IMG/VR virus record: IMGVR_UViG_3300027881_000101
Span: 1-21,417 of that record
Source: a virus
DNA: 21,417 nt
Direction: 5' to 3' (one strand)
This document shows, one piece after another, positions 1 to 7,248 of this stretch (positions within the stretch are counted from its first letter, which is position 1; every line of letters begins with the position of its first letter). The notes beneath the pieces were generated by a model, which saw only the letters and a list, made by a program, of their open reading frames with translations, ran no database searches and had not been told where the DNA came from. The position numbers and the translations under genes were made by a program.

Positions 1-2545
1 CCAACGGGCTGGGGAATCGGCATCGGAACTTTCCGACGTCTACACCTCTATGGGTCGCGACTCCACCGAGATGATCCGGGCGGCAGGAGCGGCTTCAAAG
101 ATCGGGATTGCCGGGGAAACCAATCTCCTTCGATTCACGGCTGCCTCCCGAGACTTCGGATTCGTCACCAAGACCAGCGCTGATCAAGCCTCTGCGGCCC
201 TTTCTGAACTCAGCATTGCCCTCGGGTACGAGACTCCGGAGCAGGTTGAGCGCCTTGCTTCGGGGATGACCACACTCTCCCGAAAGACGAATGTATCCGC
301 CGCAGAGCTGACCAACCTCTTGCAGCAGGTCGGCCCTCTTTCCAACGCCATCGGTGTTTCCGAGTCGGCGGTAATGGGCCTCTCTACTTCTTTGGCTCAA
401 ACTGGATTGAGTGCCGGACAGACCATTGGTCCGATTTCCAAACTCATGCAGATGATGCAGTACTCGCAACTCAGCGGGCATGCTCTCGGTCAGACCATGG
501 GGTTGACCGGCGAGGCGTTCGATAAGTTTGCGGAGGCCACCCCTGATAAACAGGTCGAGATGTTCATGTCCCAGCTCGGCAAGATGGACAAGATTCCTGC
601 GGAGGCCACCTTGGAGGGGCTTGGGATTGCGTCCGGGTTTGCGGCGACGAAGATGTGGGAGGCGGCTAAGAAATCGGAGAACCTCACGACCTATATCGGG
701 TGGGCCAATGAAGCGATGAAGGATAACACGGCTCTCGGCAACGAGTCCGCGAAGATCCAGAAGACCTTGACCTATCAACTCAGTGAGCTGGGGAAGCAGC
801 TGAAGGCGATCTACCAGATGGCCGGTAAGGCGCTCATGCCTGTGCTGTCCTTCATGGTCCAGGCCCTCCGGGGTTTTCTCTACGTCGTCATGGTGATTCC
901 GAAGCCGATTCTGGCGGTTGTGGCTGCCCTATCAGCCTTGGGCGCAGCGCTCCTCACAGGGGCGTGGCTCGCCAAGACCAAGATGGTCGCCGGGACCATG
1001 AGCCTTGTGGCGGCACTCTGGAAGGAATACGCCGCTGTGGGCGGCCTCACCGGGCTCTACAAGGGTCTGACGAGCGCGAGGATTGTTGCGGCTGCCTCTG
1101 CGAGAGCGGGGAAGATGGGAGTACCCCTTAGGACCGGGATGCTCACGGGCGCGTTCGCGAAGGGGGCCCCGAAAGCGGTGGGTGCAGTAGGAGCCGGGGC
1201 CGGTACGACAGGCATGATGGCGGCGCTTGGGACTGCCGCGGCTGCGCTCGGTGTTTCGATTGCAGCTCTTCTTGGGATCATTCTCGCCGTGATTGCGGCG
1301 ATCGTGATCATGGGAATCATGATTTACAAGGGCGTGAAGATGTTTAGGGAAGGGGAGGGATCGGCCAAGGCGTTCGGGGCTGCTCTTCTGCTCCTGACCG
1401 GTCCCATCGGAGCCTTCGTCTTAGGCATGATGCTCCTGGCGAAGCCGATTAAACGGTTCAAGGATGAGGTGGTTAATGCGCTGACCCCTCTCTATGAAAT
1501 GTTGGTGAAATTTGAGCCCGTCCTCTATGCGATCGGGGCTGTTCTCCTCCTTACTGTTTTGCCCGCCCTTGCTCCAATCGCTGCTATGTTTGCCGTGATT
1601 TATCTCTTGATGCCTCTTGTGGTTGGGATGATGGAGGCGTTTGCTGAAGTTTTGATGTGGGCTCTTGAGCCGTTCCTTCCTCTCGCGGCAGAATTGGGTG
1701 CTCTCTTCAAATGGATTGGAGAAGCGCTCGGATCCACCAGTGATGAAGGGTGGGGTGTTTGGGAGGTCATGCAGGGACTTGGAAAGGTCCTGGGGTACAT
1801 CGTGTTCGGCCCCCTCGCCGCCCTCATCAAGGGCATTGCACTGATCGGCGAATTGATCGTGATGCTTGTGTCCGATATTGGGAGCGTCGGATACGCGCTT
1901 GCATGGCCTTTCATTTGGATGTGGGAGAAAGCCAACGAGGCCTTCCAATGGGTCGCGGACAAGTTCATGTGGCTCGTGAACAAAATCATGTCTCCGATCG
2001 AGTGGATCTATAACCTCTGGAACACGACGATGATGAAAATTAACAGCGCGATCCGATGGATCATCGGCCCGTTGAAGTCGGTCGCGGATGCATTTTGGAA
2101 GATCTACACAGCGGTGAGTGGGGTTTCGAGTGCTCTCTTCGGATCTTCTCCGTGGCATATCAAGGAGTCCATGGAGGGGGAGGTCATCCCTGCCTTGAAG
2201 GAGACGGGGAAGGGATTTGAGGGTATCACCGATTCGGCCATGGGTGTCCACCAGGTTGCAAAGGCAAAGGGCGGCGTGGTGCCCAAGCCGAAGGAACTCA
2301 GCATGGCCGAGCTTGAGGCTTCCAAGATTGGGGCCGCTGGAACAGCTGTTACTTCTGGATTGTCTGCTGTGGGAGCTGCGGGGCCTGCCGAAGGGCCTGC
2401 CGAGATCAAGGTTTCCATTCCCGTCACGCTCACTCTCGATGGAATGGTGATCGGCAAGACGATGGTCGAGCAGCTAATCAACCTTCGCGAAAGGCACATG
2501 AATCCGCCGGGGTTCCCCATGCGTGGGGTTGAACCGGCATTCTGA
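1..2545 (+). CDS. Tail tape measure protein (5' partial)
   Basis: The reading frame is open from base 2, so the gene begins upstream and the ATG at 50 is probably internal. The tape measure sets tail length and leaves the tail ahead of the DNA on infection (family knowledge). The first ~250 visible residues are Ala/Ser/Gly/Leu-rich and helical, matching the TP901-type tape measure domain. Hydrophobic segments follow at about 890-1000, 1214-1335, 1377-1440 and 1519-1635, which may insert into the host membrane. Near 2135-2160 is the motif FGSSPWHI, close to the 'SSP-x-H/x-I' signature seen near the C-terminus of many tape measures. No lysozyme or peptidase motif is visible in this part and I see no cysteine. 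Two stop codons stand in frame (TGA 2543, TAG 2546), the second inside a palindrome. The visible ~848 codons are only a lower limit on length. Confidence 0.9.
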   Translation, partial: QRAGESASELSDVYTSMGRDSTEMIRAAGAASKIGIAGETNLLRFTAASRDFGFVTKTSADQASAALSELSIALGYETPEQVERLASGMTTLSRKTNVSAAELTNLLQQVGPLSNAIGVSESAVMGLSTSLAQTGLSAGQTIGPISKLMQMMQYSQLSGHALGQTMGLTGEAFDKFAEATPDKQVEMFMSQLGKMDKIPAEATLEGLGIASGFAATKMWEAAKKSENLTTYIGWANEAMKDNTALGNESAKIQKTLTYQLSELGKQLKAIYQMAGKALMPVLSFMVQALRGFLYVVMVIPKPILAVVAALSALGAALLTGAWLAKTKMVAGTMSLVAALWKEYAAVGGLTGLYKGLTSARIVAAASARAGKMGVPLRTGMLTGAFAKGAPKAVGAVGAGAGTTGMMAALGTAAAALGVSIAALLGIILAVIAAIVIMGIMIYKGVKMFREGEGSAKAFGAALLLLTGPIGAFVLGMMLLAKPIKRFKDEVVNALTPLYEMLVKFEPVLYAIGAVLLLTVLPALAPIAAMFAVIYLLMPLVVGMMEAFAEVLMWALEPFLPLAAELGALFKWIGEALGSTSDEGWGVWEVMQGLGKVLGYIVFGPLAALIKGIALIGELIVMLVSDIGSVGYALAWPFIWMWEKANEAFQWVADKFMWLVNKIMSPIEWIYNLWNTTMMKINSAIRWIIGPLKSVADAFWKIYTAVSGVSSALFGSSPWHIKESMEGEVIPALKETGKGFEGITDSAMGVHQVAKAKGGVVPKPKELSMAELEASKIGAAGTAVTSGLSAVGAAGPAEGPAEIKVSIPVTLTLDGMVIGKTMVEQLINLRERHMNPPGFPMRGVEPAF

Positions 2546-2547
2546 TA

Positions 2548-2564
2548 GCGCAAACGGTTTGCGC
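2548..2564. repeat. 17-bp palindrome, copy 1
   Basis: Perfect inverted repeat GCGCAAAC-g-GTTTGCGC, starting two bases after the tape measure stop codon and ending 11 bases before the next start. A second copy with the same arms and a different centre base lies at 19666-19682. With the flanking TA and GG, 20 of 21 bases agree between copies. A one-base centre suits a dimeric DNA-binding protein better than a hairpin, although a 6-bp stem with a 5-base loop is possible. No T-run follows, so it is not a standard intrinsic terminator. Confidence 0.75.
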
Positions 2565-2575
2565 GGGAGTTGATC

Positions 2576-3163
2576 ATGGGTAAGGACTACACGGGTGAAT
2601 TTTGGAGCATTGGAAGGCTCCGTGGGCGTTATCAGCCCGAGGACTTCACCGAGACGCAGAACCTCAAGCTGAAGGATCTCATCACTTTCGGTGCAGTCTC
2701 CCGCGTCATGTTCGCAGGATGGGATCCTCGCGAAGTCACGCTCTCCTTCATGGTTGACTCCGTTCATAGAGGTGACACGCCGGATCAGGTTGATACCCCA
2801 AATTCGAGGTATCTCAATCGGGGAGCGGGAACTGGTGCCAGGCAAGTGGATTGCCCTCTCAACGATCCTGAGGAAGTTTGGAGGTATATCCAGAGCATTC
2901 AACGTCCTTTCCCTCGTCCGACAATCATAAGGCCGGTTAACGTTTACATTCCAGGGTGGGGGGATCACGGGAAAGATGAGGTTAAGAACGCCTATATCAC
3001 GAATGCATCTATTAAGCGGACCCATATTACACCGAAAGGAACACAATATCATCGCATCACTGGGGCGAGCAGAGCCGTTCGGGCAATCATCACCGTCACA
3101 ATGAAAGAGGCCGTCTTCTTTACGACGGAGGACGCTAAGAAGAATAAGGTTCCTACGTTTTGA
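2576..3163 (+). CDS. Baseplate/tube-end protein (gp53- or CIS-tube-like)
   Basis: A 195-residue protein encoded directly after the tape measure, where myoviruses usually place the protein joining tail tube and baseplate hub. I read the start at ATG 2576, six bases after GGGAG; a TTG six bases upstream is possible but sits almost on that ribosome site. The N-terminal part (FWSIGRLRGRY, then a beta-rich stretch ending VMFAGWDPREVTLSFMV) resembles the N-terminal beta domain of contractile-injection-system tube/LysM proteins. A turn-rich middle and a C-terminal beta region with AIITVTMKEA follow. No catalytic motif is seen. The next gene supplies the LysM-like domain that is often fused to this domain in other systems, which supports the assignment. 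Family call by position and fold impression only. Confidence 0.6.
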   Translation: MGKDYTGEFWSIGRLRGRYQPEDFTETQNLKLKDLITFGAVSRVMFAGWDPREVTLSFMVDSVHRGDTPDQVDTPNSRYLNRGAGTGARQVDCPLNDPEEVWRYIQSIQRPFPRPTIIRPVNVYIPGWGDHGKDEVKNAYITNASIKRTHITPKGTQYHRITGASRAVRAIITVTMKEAVFFTTEDAKKNKVPTF

Positions 3164-3170
3164 GGTTGGG

Positions 3171-3476
3171 ATGATTTTCAGGGGATCGAGATACGAGAAC
3201 TGCCGATACACGGGGATCATCGGTAGGGACGGCAAGGTGCGGAAGTTCATCCATGGGAGGGATCCGCTCAGGGCCGAGGATATGATCGAGCCCATCGTCA
3301 TTCATTCTTTTCAGCGAGGAGAGGTGATCGATGAGATTGCGTGGAGGGCGGTAGAAAAGTCGAGGCTTTGGTGGGTGATCGCGGACGTCAGTAATGTGAT
3401 GTTCCCTCTGGAGATTGAACCCGGCGCTGACCTTGTAGTTCCGATGACTGAACTCTCTGCGAGGGTGGATTACTGA
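3171..3476 (+). CDS. LysM-like baseplate protein (gpX/gp53 type)
   Basis: A 101-residue protein. Its second half reads DEIAWRAVEKSRLWWVIADV, followed by NVMFPLEIEPGADLVVP. This is the usual pattern of phage LysM-like tail proteins: a helix with D-x-I-A-x-R, then LWWVIA-x-x-N, then P-L-x-L-x-P-G-x-x-L-x-x-P. In myoviruses such proteins (P2 gpX, T4 gp53 relatives) help the tube-end and hub proteins attach, and probably do not need to bind peptidoglycan. ATG follows GAGGTTGG at close spacing. The stop codon shares its last base with the start of the hub gene, so translation is probably coupled. Confidence 0.75.
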   Translation: MIFRGSRYENCRYTGIIGRDGKVRKFIHGRDPLRAEDMIEPIVIHSFQRGEVIDEIAWRAVEKSRLWWVIADVSNVMFPLEIEPGADLVVPMTELSARVDY

Positions 3477-4741
3477 TGGGACGTGGTATTCCTTGTTTTC
3501 CGACGATAGGTCTTGGGAGAGGGCTCCCTGTTCCGATTGTCATTCCTGACGTCGGGATCCTTGGAAAGATCCCTGTCCCTGGATCGACGCTTCTTTCCTC
3601 CACCTCCAAAACTATCACAAAGGCGGTCCGTGCCTTTCCAGATTTCTTGATCCTCGGTTTTAAGGCTGTTGATGGAGTAGTGAAATCGGTCTTGCTCGAT
3701 GAGGTTGCGGGGTTCGGCGTGTCCGTGGCTAAGATCGTCTTGAATAACGTCAATGGGCGTCTCAGCAGGACGATTCACGCGAAGGAGCAATCATCGTTCC
3801 GGGTTTCACTCGGATACCAAACTCCTGGGCAGGCCCAGCACGGGACGTACATCGTTCAGAGACCGAAGTACCGATTCACCGCGGGTGAGCAGCCGATGGC
3901 CGTCGAGATCATAGGGTACGGTGAAGCGGTCAAGTTGGGAGCTACGGAGCGTCGAGAGACCTACCGGAAGATGTCTGATGCGGACATTGCACAGCTGATT
4001 GCGGGCCGGAACGGCATGACGGCGGACGTTGATACGACGACGCCGGTCTACGACCAGGTCCTTCAGGCGAACGAGAGCGATTGGAAGTTCCTGGAGCGCC
4101 GAGCGAAACTCTACGGCTTCTTGTTGTACGTCGATAATGGCACCCTCCACTTCCACAGGGTGCGTCCTCGGGAAAGCGGGATCACCGTGGCGGCGGATCT
4201 GGTGGATGGAGATCTCCAGGAGTTCGTCGTCGGTTCGAGAACCTTCATGCGTGGGGCTCAGCTCACCATGACGCAAATGGATCCCATCACGAAGGACGAG
4301 ATCAATATCATCTCGACCGAAGCCCCCGATCCCGTTCAGTCGAGATTGAATTTCAAAAACTGGGTTCAACTTGTGAATATCCCGGGAGTGGGGCAGCCGA
4401 AGCGTTTTGTCGTTGGGGAGGGTCACAAACAGTCGACGCCGGAACTCACGAACATGGTGAACGAGATGGCGAAGTCTACGAGGTACGTCATCGCCGGGAG
4501 CGGCGTCATCCATGGGATCGAGACCCTTCGGGCCAACGACCTGATCACAGTCAACGGTGTCGGAAGATCCAGCGGGAAGTACTACGTCACGAGAGCCATT
4601 CATGAATTGGACGCGGGAGAGGGCTCCATGGGAGGGGCATATCGTGTCCGGTTCGAGGTTGTAAGGTCCGGTGCTGGCGAGAACACGGATCAAGGGGTAA
4701 CCACCGTTCAGCCGCAGAGCGCCGGGACCGTATCTTTGTAG
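3476..4741 (+). CDS. Baseplate hub protein, gpD/gp27-like
   Basis: A 421-residue protein of the late-control-D/gp27 hub family, which forms the ring carrying the central spike. The diagnostic stretch is around residues 166-226: MSDADIAQLIAGRNG, then QANESDWKFLERRA, then KLYGFLLYVDNGTLHF. The helix with N-E-S-D-W-x-F-L followed by a beta hairpin is typical of the family's mid domain. Residues 83-160 form the first beta domain. The first ~60 residues are an odd Gly/Pro/Ile-rich lead (IPCFPTIGLGRGLPVPIVIP) that I do not associate with the family core. ATG overlaps the previous stop by one base, with GAGGGTGG upstream. Gene order LysM-like, hub, spike agrees with Mu/P2-type phages apart from two inserted small genes. 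Confidence 0.88.
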   Translation: MGRGIPCFPTIGLGRGLPVPIVIPDVGILGKIPVPGSTLLSSTSKTITKAVRAFPDFLILGFKAVDGVVKSVLLDEVAGFGVSVAKIVLNNVNGRLSRTIHAKEQSSFRVSLGYQTPGQAQHGTYIVQRPKYRFTAGEQPMAVEIIGYGEAVKLGATERRETYRKMSDADIAQLIAGRNGMTADVDTTTPVYDQVLQANESDWKFLERRAKLYGFLLYVDNGTLHFHRVRPRESGITVAADLVDGDLQEFVVGSRTFMRGAQLTMTQMDPITKDEINIISTEAPDPVQSRLNFKNWVQLVNIPGVGQPKRFVVGEGHKQSTPELTNMVNEMAKSTRYVIAGSGVIHGIETLRANDLITVNGVGRSSGKYYVTRAIHELDAGEGSMGGAYRVRFEVVRSGAGENTDQGVTTVQPQSAGTVSL

Positions 4742-4745
4742 GTGA

Positions 4746-5033
4746 ATGATGGGGTGTTGCGGGAAGAAGAGAAAGTCGGGTGTGCCCTCTCAATCTTCGA
4801 AGGTAACCCTGCCGAGGGATGCATCGAGGGCACCATCTCTGTCTCGTCCGAGAAGATTGAGGTCCGCCGTCTCCGTGGGGAAGCGTGTCCCCGATAAAGA
4901 TGAGCCTTTCGTCGTGGAGATGGACAAGGTATGCGGGGTGTGCGGAACCAAGCTGCAGGCGAAGATGAGGTGGAGCAAGCGGCTCCGCCGACGCTACCCC
5001 GTCTCCTACTGTCCGACGTGTACCAAGGGTTAG
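4746..5033 (+). CDS. Small basic zinc-ribbon protein
   Basis: A 95-residue, Arg/Lys-rich protein with a C-terminal four-cysteine site: C63-G-V-C66 and C89-P-T-C92, 22 residues apart. This spacing suits a zinc ribbon. Residues 1-50 are basic and look disordered, starting MMGCCGKKRK with two further adjacent cysteines. Zinc ribbons bind nucleic acid or protein, and the partner is not shown. It lies five bases after the hub gene and five before a membrane protein gene, in a place where Mu/P2-type phages go straight from hub to spike. It may be an accessory gene, a regulator or a small virion part. Function unknown; the metal site is an inference from cysteine spacing. Confidence 0.7.
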   Translation: MMGCCGKKRKSGVPSQSSKVTLPRDASRAPSLSRPRRLRSAVSVGKRVPDKDEPFVVEMDKVCGVCGTKLQAKMRWSKRLRRRYPVSYCPTCTKG

Positions 5034-5037
5034 GTCA

Positions 5038-5436
5038 ATGTTTGTTGTCAAGATTATCGTGGCTGTGATCCTCGTCGAGGCCATCGTGGAGATCGCGACG
5101 ACCGCTGAGATCTTCGAAGGGTTCCGTGGGTGGTTCGATGGCGAGGGCGATGAGCCGACCAAGCTCGGAACGTTCGCCCGTTGCGGGTACTGCCAATCCG
5201 TGTGGGCTGCATGGATGGTTGCATACCTCTTGAACCTTGAGGGAGTGTTTACGGGGCTGGCATGGGGCGAGCCTCTGGTCTGGGGCCTCTTGATTCACCG
5301 GGCATCGAACATCTGGCACGAAACCGTCTCACGGCACCTCGCAAGGGCACCTCTCGCGCTGTTCCTGCGGTCCTGGAGGCGAGAAGAGAGGCCACCGCGA
5401 CCCGAGAAGGGGGGAGACGGTGATGGAGCCGTCTGA
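5038..5436 (+). CDS. Membrane protein with CxYC-W motif (DUF1360-like)
   Basis: A 132-residue protein with a strongly hydrophobic N-terminus (FVVKIIVAVILVEAIVEIA), two further hydrophobic stretches around residues 55-72 and 76-90, and a basic C-terminus rich in Arg. Residues ARCGYCQSVWAAW resemble the cysteine-pair-plus-tryptophan motif (C-x-Y-C-x-x-x-W) of DUF1360-type membrane proteins, a family of unknown function. It follows the zinc-ribbon gene by four bases, and its last 14 bases overlap the spike gene, so it is part of the same transcript. Possible roles are host membrane modification, superinfection exclusion or helping tail insertion; the sequence does not choose between them. The family match is from memory of the motif, not from a search. 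Confidence 0.62.
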   Translation: MFVVKIIVAVILVEAIVEIATTAEIFEGFRGWFDGEGDEPTKLGTFARCGYCQSVWAAWMVAYLLNLEGVFTGLAWGEPLVWGLLIHRASNIWHETVSRHLARAPLALFLRSWRREERPPRPEKGGDGDGAV

Positions 5437-6508
5437 CGCCATTTCTGGGCTCCACGGGGAGAAGCGGTACTACGGAACCTACCGGGGATCCGTGGTGGAT
5501 AATAATGATCCCCTGCGGATCGGAAGGGTGAAGTGCCGGGTTCCCGAGGTCCTGGGCATGACGATGATGACCGATTGGGCCTCGTTCAAGGGCGGCCAGT
5601 ACGGGGGAGGCGCAGACAGTGGCGTCTTCGCCCCTCCGGATTTACTCTCGGCTATCTACGTGGAGTTCGAGAGTGGGGACGTCAACCGGCCCTTGTACTC
5701 CGGGACCTGGTGGGGGCAGAGGACCGGGCAGCCTCCGGAGCCACCGGCCCTCTCCCGTGCGGACGGCGATACATGCTGGATGACGGATCCGAGCACGATG
5801 GCCCCGAAGGGGACAGACAAGTTCAAGAGCCTTGATGACCAGAACCAATGCCAGCCGCAGTCGCCTCTCCATGTGAACGGCGGACCGATCTACCCAAACA
5901 ACAAGGTCTTCAAGACGAAGAACAATGGGATCACGATAGAGGTGGACGATACCCCCGGGAAGGGGCGGATCCACATCTGGCATGGTCCTTCGAAGTCGTG
6001 GGTGGAGATCGATGCTCAGGGAGAGCTTTCGATCCGGATGGCCGGGAAGTCCTATCGGCTGATTGATATGGACGACCGGCACCACGTGAAGATGAACCGG
6101 CACTCGATGGTCGAGCTATCTGAGACGGTTCGGATCGGGACCAACCGCCTCACGGCAGTGGGGGCCAACGAGAGGCGCGAGGTCGGAGGTACGAGAGATA
6201 CGTTTGTGACGGGGCCCGAGCAACGGGTGAATGACGGCGGCCTCAAGGATTGGGTTACGGGTGAGAGGGTGGACGTTATCCAGGGGAATTACACCCTCTG
6301 GGTCATGGGGAACTTCAAGGTCAACGTCGTGGGGAATTACGAGAGGACGGCTGTGAGCATCATCGACAAGGGAGCCACGATCGATCACAAGTTGGGGACC
6401 GTTACGGGATCTCCTCCTACGCCTCCGACTCCGCCGACGCCGCCGACCCCGGCTACATGTCCTCCTGTCCCTACTGCGTCCTGTCCGCCGCTGCCACCCG
6501 CACCATAG
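5423..6508 (+). CDS. Central spike protein, gp5/VgrG-type OB fold
   Basis: A 361-residue spike. Residues ~15-100 form an OB-fold: YYGTYRGSVVDNNDPLRIGR, then VKCRVPEVLG, then a strand ending AIYVEFESGDVNRPLYSGTW. These are hallmarks of the gp5 OB/gpV family. Residues ~165-325 hold short beta repeats (KNNGITIEVDDTPGKGRIHI, then ELSIRMAGKSY, VRIGTNRLTAVG, NYTLWVMGNFKVNVVGNYER) expected to form a trimeric beta-helix needle. No T4-gp5-like lysozyme domain is present. The last ~33 residues are an unusual Pro/Thr tail (PPTPPTPPTPPTP) with two Cys. I choose ATG 5423, six bases after GGAG, over the GTG three bases earlier. The C-terminus points toward the PAAR tip encoded two genes on. Confidence 0.88.
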   Translation: MEPSDAISGLHGEKRYYGTYRGSVVDNNDPLRIGRVKCRVPEVLGMTMMTDWASFKGGQYGGGADSGVFAPPDLLSAIYVEFESGDVNRPLYSGTWWGQRTGQPPEPPALSRADGDTCWMTDPSTMAPKGTDKFKSLDDQNQCQPQSPLHVNGGPIYPNNKVFKTKNNGITIEVDDTPGKGRIHIWHGPSKSWVEIDAQGELSIRMAGKSYRLIDMDDRHHVKMNRHSMVELSETVRIGTNRLTAVGANERREVGGTRDTFVTGPEQRVNDGGLKDWVTGERVDVIQGNYTLWVMGNFKVNVVGNYERTAVSIIDKGATIDHKLGTVTGSPPTPPTPPTPPTPATCPPVPTASCPPLPPAP

Positions 6509-6516
6509 GAGAATAG

Positions 6517-7038
6517 ATGTCTACGCCGATCGAGAACGAGGAAGTTTGGAAGTCTATCGTGGCTGATCCGGAGGTGCGTGCGTGTCTTCGGAGGGTGGCG
6601 ATGTCGGTTCTCTCTGAAATCAGTCCTGAGTCGATCGAGATTTATAGGTCTCAGGTGGAGACTTATCACGGACTCGTTCCCAAGTACAAGGCGAGGATCG
6701 ATGCGATCGATTCCGAGATCGGCTGTCTCGACGTTTTGGTAGAGAAGCTTCCTTTGGAGGGGGAGGGTGGAGCCTTCAGGGGAATGCTGGTCCAGAAAAA
6801 GGCTGCCTTGATGGTCGAGAAAGAGGAGACGATCAAGAAGGCCGAGGAAGTTCCAGGGCAGGCAGAACCGGCGGAGAGACTTCTTCGGACAGTTGAAATC
6901 CAAGTGGCGAATGCCAGTTTCTTGATGCGTGTTATTGAGGATGCGGAAGATGCCGAAGGTGGGATACATCGGGTCGATGACGAGCCACGGGGCCCTGGTG
7001 ATCACGGGCCCGCTCCCGACTCCATACGTGAAGTGTGA
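6517..7038 (+). CDS. Coiled-coil protein upstream of PAAR (paralogue A)
   Basis: A 173-residue, mostly helical protein. Residues 35-112 look like coiled coil, including ARIDAIDSEI followed by LDVLVEKL. The start is well set: AGGAGAATAG then ATG, eight bases after the spike stop. The final ~29 codons overlap the PAAR gene in another frame and have a different, Gly/Pro/Asp-rich character, so the functional part probably ends near residue 145. The protein shares a pattern with the 157-residue protein at 7249-7722 and the two are probably paralogues. A tail assembly or PAAR/spike chaperone role is plausible from position only. Function unknown. Confidence 0.7.
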   Translation: MSTPIENEEVWKSIVADPEVRACLRRVAMSVLSEISPESIEIYRSQVETYHGLVPKYKARIDAIDSEIGCLDVLVEKLPLEGEGGAFRGMLVQKKAALMVEKEETIKKAEEVPGQAEPAERLLRTVEIQVANASFLMRVIEDAEDAEGGIHRVDDEPRGPGDHGPAPDSIREV

Positions 7039-7186
7039 TTGTGGTCCCATTGGGAAGGTCGGGGATATGGTGGCCGCGCATTTCCATGGCTCGGTTCCCA
7101 TCCCTCCGAATCCTTTTCTGAATGGATCGCTGGTGTCCAAGGTCGAGGGACTGGGCATGCTCCGGGTCGGCGACACAGCTACGTGA
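6950..7186 (+). CDS. PAAR-repeat spike-tip protein
   Basis: A 78-residue protein with the PAAR pattern: VGYIGSMTSHGALVITG at the N-terminus, GPIGKVGDMVAAHFHGSVPI in the middle, and the closing MLRVGDTAT. PAAR proteins fold into a sharp cone that caps the spike of myoviruses and type VI secretion systems, usually with a bound metal. Here H13, C29/C31 and H44/H46 are candidate ligands. I choose ATG 6950, nine bases after GAGG; the reading frame extends upstream (ATG 6941, GTG 6929), but family proteins begin close to the V-G-x-x-x-x-x-x-H-G motif. The first 89 bases overlap the upstream coiled-coil gene. Confidence 0.85.
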   Translation: MPKVGYIGSMTSHGALVITGPLPTPYVKCDCGPIGKVGDMVAAHFHGSVPIPPNPFLNGSLVSKVEGLGMLRVGDTAT

Positions 7187-7202
7187 GGGGCGCAAATCAT
7201 AC

Positions 7203-7219
7203 CGGGTCCGTGTGACCCG
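7203..7219 (+). other. Short stem-loop between PAAR and coiled-coil genes
   Basis: CGGGTC-cgtgt-GACCCG, a perfect 6-bp stem with a 5-base loop, in the 62-base gap after the PAAR gene. It is not followed by a T-run, so it is not a standard terminator. It could protect the mRNA end or mark an RNA processing site. Confidence 0.4.
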
Positions 7220-7237
7220 AATACATCATCAGATTAG

Positions 7238-7247
7238 GGAGGCCTCC
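7238..7247 (+). promoter_or_regulatory. Palindromic ribosome binding site
   Basis: GGAGGCCTCC is a 10-base perfect palindrome whose left half is the ribosome binding site for the ATG at 7249 (six bases between GGAGG and ATG). The right half equals the anti-Shine-Dalgarno sequence. The ten bases cannot fold tightly on themselves, but the CCTCC could pair with another GGAGG in the transcript. May be chance. Confidence 0.4.
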
Positions 7248-7248
7248 A

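Noticed and set aside
5423-6508. Lysozyme domain in the spike, as in T4 gp5
   Set aside because: No insertion between the OB-fold and beta-helix large enough for a lysozyme, and no catalytic motif visible.
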